Positions 60,840-64,000 of a stretch of 64,000 bases of DNA are shown here, in pieces. The first letter of the stretch is position 1; every line of letters starts with the position of its first letter. Both the position numbers and the translations under genes were made by a program. The DNA comes from Marinomonas polaris DSM 16579 (GTDB lineage: Bacteria > Pseudomonadota > Gammaproteobacteria > Pseudomonadales > Marinomonadaceae). The stretch is taken from the NCBI RefSeq assembly GCF_900129155.1, contig NZ_FQVF01000023.1, forward strand, positions 21,425 to 85,424, read 5' to 3'. The notes under the pieces were generated by a model, which was not told the origin of the DNA, made no database searches, and saw nothing but the letters and a program-made list of their open reading frames with translations.

Positions 60840-63107
60840 TTAACCTTCTATCTCTGCTACGATTTCCTGATCAACATAAATAGCATCACCATCATCTTCA
60901 AGTACAGCTGCATCCACTTTATCAAAAGACCAGTCATTAATAGTTTCCAATGCTCCGCCAACCATAAGACCTAAATCTCCGCATAGCGATTCCATTTCAT
61001 CACGGGACCATTTATCTTTCCGTATCAGGCTTTCAAACAAGGCATAATGCTGTTTATCAATTCCGGCTTCTTCCTCTATATTAAAGCTATCGTCAGATGA
61101 GTCATCGGATTCTCCTGTAGATTCGTCTTCCACAAATATTGCACCTAACATGCTTTGCACATCTTTGGTTTCTGATTCATGAATCGCTAGGATATTTTCA
61201 TCTAACTGGAACGAAGTAAGAGCTGACGAAGTTGTTTCTGATGGAGAACTTGAAGATTGCATACCACCTTTACTTGATGACATTCCATGAATGTCCCCTG
61301 TAACAAGGGCTTTATCAAGACCTAGCAATGTATAAAGCTTTTCAAGCTGTTTGATTTCTTCTGGGTCTATTTTTCCATCGGCCATCGCCACGCCAACAAG
61401 TATGCGACTAACTGCTGCTTTTTCTGTTTTACCTAATGTTTCCAGTCTCGCTTTCAAACCTGTGATATTTGAAGGCGTATTGAGCCTCCAAACTAAGTAG
61501 GCGTGTAGTGATTGTTTTTCGGTAGGTGATAGATTGGTACTGTGATCAATCAGCTGTGTTAATAAATTTAATTCCGCCTGATCTACATGCGAATCAATAG
61601 CGGCAACCATTGCCCCTAAACGAAGTGCCATACCTATTTCACTATAAGCCTTGGATGGTTCAAAGTATTTGCCGTGTCCTTCAGGAAATAGAACCAGCTT
61701 TCCATCTGCACTCGTCTTCGCATGATGGTAACGAGTATCAGGAGCGATGCCATAACCGGCTTTTTGAGCAAGGTTCTGAATTAGTTCAGCTTCCTTTTTG
61801 TTGATCTTAGAAGGCAAAGGCGATTTGGTATATGTCCAGAATTCCTCAACATCTACCAACCCTTTTTTTGTTGAAATAGCATCATCTGCCCATTTTTTAA
61901 ATTCTCCCAATCCTAACTCCGCACCTAAATCACTAAGATCATCTGGCAGTAACAATACAGCTTCAATATCAGTGCGAGACGTATTTGGTTTAGCAAGGTA
62001 ACGACTATACGCTTCTAATTCGGTCGTACATTCATCTGCTAGGGCAATCAGCTTATTTACAGGACCTTTCAAATTACTTGGGTCAGGAAGATCTTGTTGA
62101 GGGAATGATACGCCACGTAAGGAAGAACTGGCTGGATAATACTCAATCTTTAATCGTGTCTTATTGGGTTTAACAATAACGCCGTTTCCATATTTTTTTG
62201 TATAACGTTGTTCAAATATCCGACTAAATTCATGGTCACAGCGCCGTGCCGGTTTCTTCAGATTATAATCTGGATAAAATCGAATCCATGCCAATGCCAG
62301 TTCAGCGGGAACAGGCGTTCCTTTACTTACTGTAGTTGCTAAGCGATGTTTAAATAGAAGAGAATCTCTTTGTGGGCTTTTTTCAAGTTCTGGATGTGAT
62401 ACTACTTTAGGGCGTAGTAGACACATAAGTTCCAATAGACGTGTGGCATAATTTGAAAAAGATCGGCTACTACCGTAAATGCTTTTTAAACGTAGTATTT
62501 CGTTAAACAAAGACTTAAATTCTGCGTCATCTACGGTCTGCTTAATAGAATCAACAGTAATTCGTCTTTCGATGCCATAGAAATAAATAAATACATAACC
62601 TAAAGGAGTATCTGGATCACCTCTATTGCCGGATAACCAGTTCAGGAAAGCTCCACGCCCTTTAGGAGTAAGTGAGATGAATTTAGGCCAATAGCCTAAG
62701 CTTTCATCCTCATAACTTGACAGCTGATGTTCAATTTTTAGCGAATCATCAACTAATGAGGCTTCCGTTCCATGTCCATCTAATGAACTGAGCTTCCCAC
62801 CAAAATAAAAATTACCCTTAGTGAATAGTTGTCCCTTTATGGTGATAGACTCATCTGGTTTTATCCATTTACCCGAAGCTTTGTTTTTACTTTTTTCTTC
62901 TTCATAACCATAAGAAATACTAAAGGTAGCTAGATCGTCATCATCATGATTGCTTTTTGCTACCACTCGGTTTCTAGTTTTTATGGATACGCTAATGTCA
63001 TTTTCGGGGCTTAGTCTATTATTCTGGCTTTTTTGTTTTGAGGAGGTTCCTTTTTTTATGGCGTAGAAAAACACTACTACGATTCCAATTAATAGCCAAA
63101 ATTCCAT
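60840..63107 (-). CDS. sngA: TerB-domain protein of a Shango-like system
   Basis: 755 aa, first gene of the operon. A single N-terminal membrane helix (WLLIGIVVVFFYAI, residues ~4-17) is followed by a TerB-N region, a central TerB-like helical domain (~490-620; GAMVAAIDSHVDQAELNLL and GVAMADGKIDPEEIKQLEKLY, with acidic metal-binding-like residues) and a TerB-C part (~690-755) after an acidic linker. TerB domains are linked to membrane-associated stress and phage defence. It anchors the complex to the inner membrane in my reading. Flanked upstream by the boundary repeat at 63146. Confidence 0.8.
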   Translation of the reverse strand: MEFWLLIGIVVVFFYAIKKGTSSKQKSQNNRLSPENDISVSIKTRNRVVAKSNHDDDDLATFSISYGYEEEKSKNKASGKWIKPDESITIKGQLFTKGNFYFGGKLSSLDGHGTEASLVDDSLKIEHQLSSYEDESLGYWPKFISLTPKGRGAFLNWLSGNRGDPDTPLGYVFIYFYGIERRITVDSIKQTVDDAEFKSLFNEILRLKSIYGSSRSFSNYATRLLELMCLLRPKVVSHPELEKSPQRDSLLFKHRLATTVSKGTPVPAELALAWIRFYPDYNLKKPARRCDHEFSRIFEQRYTKKYGNGVIVKPNKTRLKIEYYPASSSLRGVSFPQQDLPDPSNLKGPVNKLIALADECTTELEAYSRYLAKPNTSRTDIEAVLLLPDDLSDLGAELGLGEFKKWADDAISTKKGLVDVEEFWTYTKSPLPSKINKKEAELIQNLAQKAGYGIAPDTRYHHAKTSADGKLVLFPEGHGKYFEPSKAYSEIGMALRLGAMVAAIDSHVDQAELNLLTQLIDHSTNLSPTEKQSLHAYLVWRLNTPSNITGLKARLETLGKTEKAAVSRILVGVAMADGKIDPEEIKQLEKLYTLLGLDKALVTGDIHGMSSSKGGMQSSSSPSETTSSALTSFQLDENILAIHESETKDVQSMLGAIFVEDESTGESDDSSDDSFNIEEEAGIDKQHYALFESLIRKDKWSRDEMESLCGDLGLMVGGALETINDWSFDKVDAAVLEDDGDAIYVDQEIVAEIEG

Positions 63108-63145
63108 ATTAACCTCGATTTTTATATTTTTAGTTTAAATGTGAT

Positions 63146-63170
63146 CTAGTAAAGTCTGGGAAGTCCAGTT
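63146..63170 (+). repeat. Boundary repeat, right side of the Shango-like operon
   Basis: 25 bp, CTAGTAAAGTC followed by TGGGAAGTCCAGTT. 22 of 25 identical to 57169-57193; it lies 38 bp before the sngA start codon, so it may also touch its promoter. Confidence 0.75.
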
Positions 63171-63221
63171 CACCTAATTTAAAAGCCATTAAATAGTCAC
63201 GCTATGTGCGCTTGATATCTG

Positions 63222-63256
63222 ATGTTGACATAAAGAGGCCTTCTTTATGTCAACAT
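63222..63256. repeat. Perfect 15-bp inverted repeat
   Basis: Arms ATGTTGACATAAAGA and TCTTTATGTCAACAT with the loop GGCCT. No T-run follows on either strand, so it is not an ordinary terminator. It lies between the Shango-like operon and the metal-efflux genes, next to a boundary repeat; an operator, attachment site or element-end signal are possible. Confidence 0.7.
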
Positions 63257-63378
63257 ATTTTAGGGTGGAATAGAGACTAATATAAAGCCGAGAAGTAAAT
63301 AAAGTCTAATTTTAAATATATATTGCATTTGGCAATTTATTCTGATAGGGTCTAAAGTATCGATAAAGAGTATGTTCT

Positions 63379-63798
63379 ATGTCATCATTTTTGTTAAATA
63401 AGATTAGCGCTTCAGCGAAAAAACACGGTTTCGTGTGCTTTTTGCTGTTTGTACTATCGTTATTTTCGATGGCAATGGCAACGAACAGTATGATGTTATC
63501 GAGCTCGAATATGATGTCTATGGAAATGCATGACACGTCAGAATTATCGGATCATGATATGTCTCCTGATAAGGGGATCTCTTGTACGTCTGATTCGATG
63601 GACGAATGCTCTAGTTTGACATCAGAGCACAATCACCAAAACTGTATGGACAATCATTGCAGTAGCTTTTCAGGCTTACTGGTCAGCTATCATTCTGATT
63701 CTGACAATATTTCTTCTGTTCACACGACTCTGTCGTCTGAATTCTACGTTTCTACCCACCCAAATACGCCTTATTTCCCCCCTATAGTCATTTCTTAA
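63379..63798 (+). CDS. Secreted His/Cys/Met-rich protein, probable metal-efflux accessory
   Basis: 139 aa. A hydrophobic N-terminal segment (FVCFLLFVLSLFSMAMA) looks like a signal peptide; the mature part is rich in Met, His, Asp and Cys (MSMEMHD, CMDNHCSSF, HNHQNC), typical of periplasmic copper or heavy-metal binding. Short proteins of this style precede CusCBA/CzcCBA-type efflux genes in marine gammaproteobacteria. The next gene looks like such an outer-membrane component. Family not named with certainty. Confidence 0.6.
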   Translation: MSSFLLNKISASAKKHGFVCFLLFVLSLFSMAMATNSMMLSSSNMMSMEMHDTSELSDHDMSPDKGISCTSDSMDECSSLTSEHNHQNCMDNHCSSFSGLLVSYHSDSDNISSVHTTLSSEFYVSTHPNTPYFPPIVIS

Positions 63799-63868
63799 AT
63801 TCGCAGTTTCACTCATCGCTTTAATGTGCGTTGAGATTTTATGAATTTAAAAATGAGTACTCAAGCCA

Positions 63869-64000
63869 ATGGCCAAAAACAAATTTTTGGCATTCTGTCA
63901 TGTATTACAGAGTGTCTATTGCCGTCAATTTTTAATCGGTAAAACGAATCGTATTGCCTCCGTTTTCTTATTGTCGTTGCTGCCACTTGTTGCGAGCGCA
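63869..64000 (+). CDS. Start of an outer-membrane efflux protein (CusC/TolC-like), cut by window edge
   Basis: 44 codons from ATG 63869 with no stop. The end of the visible part, NRIASVFLLSLLPLVASA, is a classical signal peptide with an AxA cleavage site. An upstream ATG at 63841 opens another frame that stops after 34 codons. The position after a His/Met-rich secreted protein suggests the outer-membrane component of a tripartite metal efflux pump, but the diagnostic part is outside the window. Confidence 0.5.
   Translation, partial: MAKNKFLAFCHVLQSVYCRQFLIGKTNRIASVFLLSLLPLVASA

Larger units (their letters stand above)
36148..64000. mobile_element. Genomic island inserted in recA (right end outside the window)
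   Basis: Begins where the chromosomal recA is interrupted. It carries a replacement recA, a four-gene tyrosine-recombinase operon immediately inside, and a visibly more A+T-rich cargo of defence modules: CBASS, helicase with C-protein, DUF6602, KAP NTPase, antitoxins and a Shango-like operon. No tRNA, conjugation, phage structural or IS genes are seen. The last ~0.6 kb looks like a copper-efflux operon, which may be cargo or already chromosome; no recA 3' fragment marks the right junction within the window. Confidence 0.78.

Noticed and set aside
1..64000. tRNA, rRNA, CRISPR arrays, IS elements
   Set aside because: None recognised on reading both strands. The island is not at a tRNA, and no transposase with terminal inverted repeats or regularly spaced CRISPR repeats was seen.

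Overview
The window looks like the chromosome of a marine gammaproteobacterium, most likely Marinomonas or a close relative in the Oceanospirillales. This is inferred from protein style, moderate G+C and Pseudomonas-like gene neighbourhoods (ygfB-pepP-ubi, HAD-rppH-ptsP-lgt, mutS-fdxA-RsmZ-type RNA, pncC-recA). It splits into a core half (1 to about 36147) and a more A+T-rich genomic island (about 36148 to beyond the right edge).

Core: end of thrC, rsmE, a membrane diguanylate cyclase, a sugar MFS transporter, recJ, folD, ygfB-pepP-ubiquinone hydroxylase, an HDOD protein, a ferric-iron ABC operon (fbpABC) with a possible Fur site, another HDOD protein, rlmI, a HAD phosphatase, rppH-ptsP-lgt, a small kinase with two GNAT acetyltransferases, thyA, folA-yjbQ, a PAS protein with a broken GGDEF site, rlmJ, ilvD and an EAL-HDOD protein. 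Between that last gene and fdxA lies an unannotated stretch that reads as an RsmZ/CsrB-type regulatory RNA: eleven GGA motifs, several in hairpin loops, a GacA-type upstream site and a strong terminator. mutS, pncC and the SOS-controlled recA promoter follow.

Island: the chromosomal recA is cut after codon 67. A second, complete and divergent recA follows 118 bp later, so the element appears to have inserted into recA and supplied a replacement. Next comes a tightly coupled four-gene recombination operon (one degenerate and two intact tyrosine recombinases plus a small coiled-coil protein, resembling Tn554-type tnpABC), then cargo: (i) a sigma-like factor, an unknown 143-aa protein and an ImmA/IrrE peptidase, transcribed away from (ii) a CBASS operon (membrane DUF457-like protein, CD-NTase, E2-like protein, 2TM-SAVED effector, small repeat protein); (iii) an SF2 helicase plus small DNA-binding-like protein, divergent from a restriction-controller-like regulator with a classical C-box; (iv) a DUF6602 nuclease-like gene and a KAP-type NTPase; (v) antitoxin-like genes, including a Phd/ParS chimera; (vi) a Shango-like TerB/ATPase/helicase operon; (vii) the start of a probable copper/heavy-metal efflux operon.

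A short direct repeat (core TGGGAAGTCCAGTT) recurs between the modules. Its best two copies bracket the Shango-like operon, and weaker copies lie at the end of the integrase operon, after CBASS and before the helicase module. The island is best read as a recA-targeting defence island built from exchangeable cassettes. Its right end, with the 3' part of the original recA, is not in the window.
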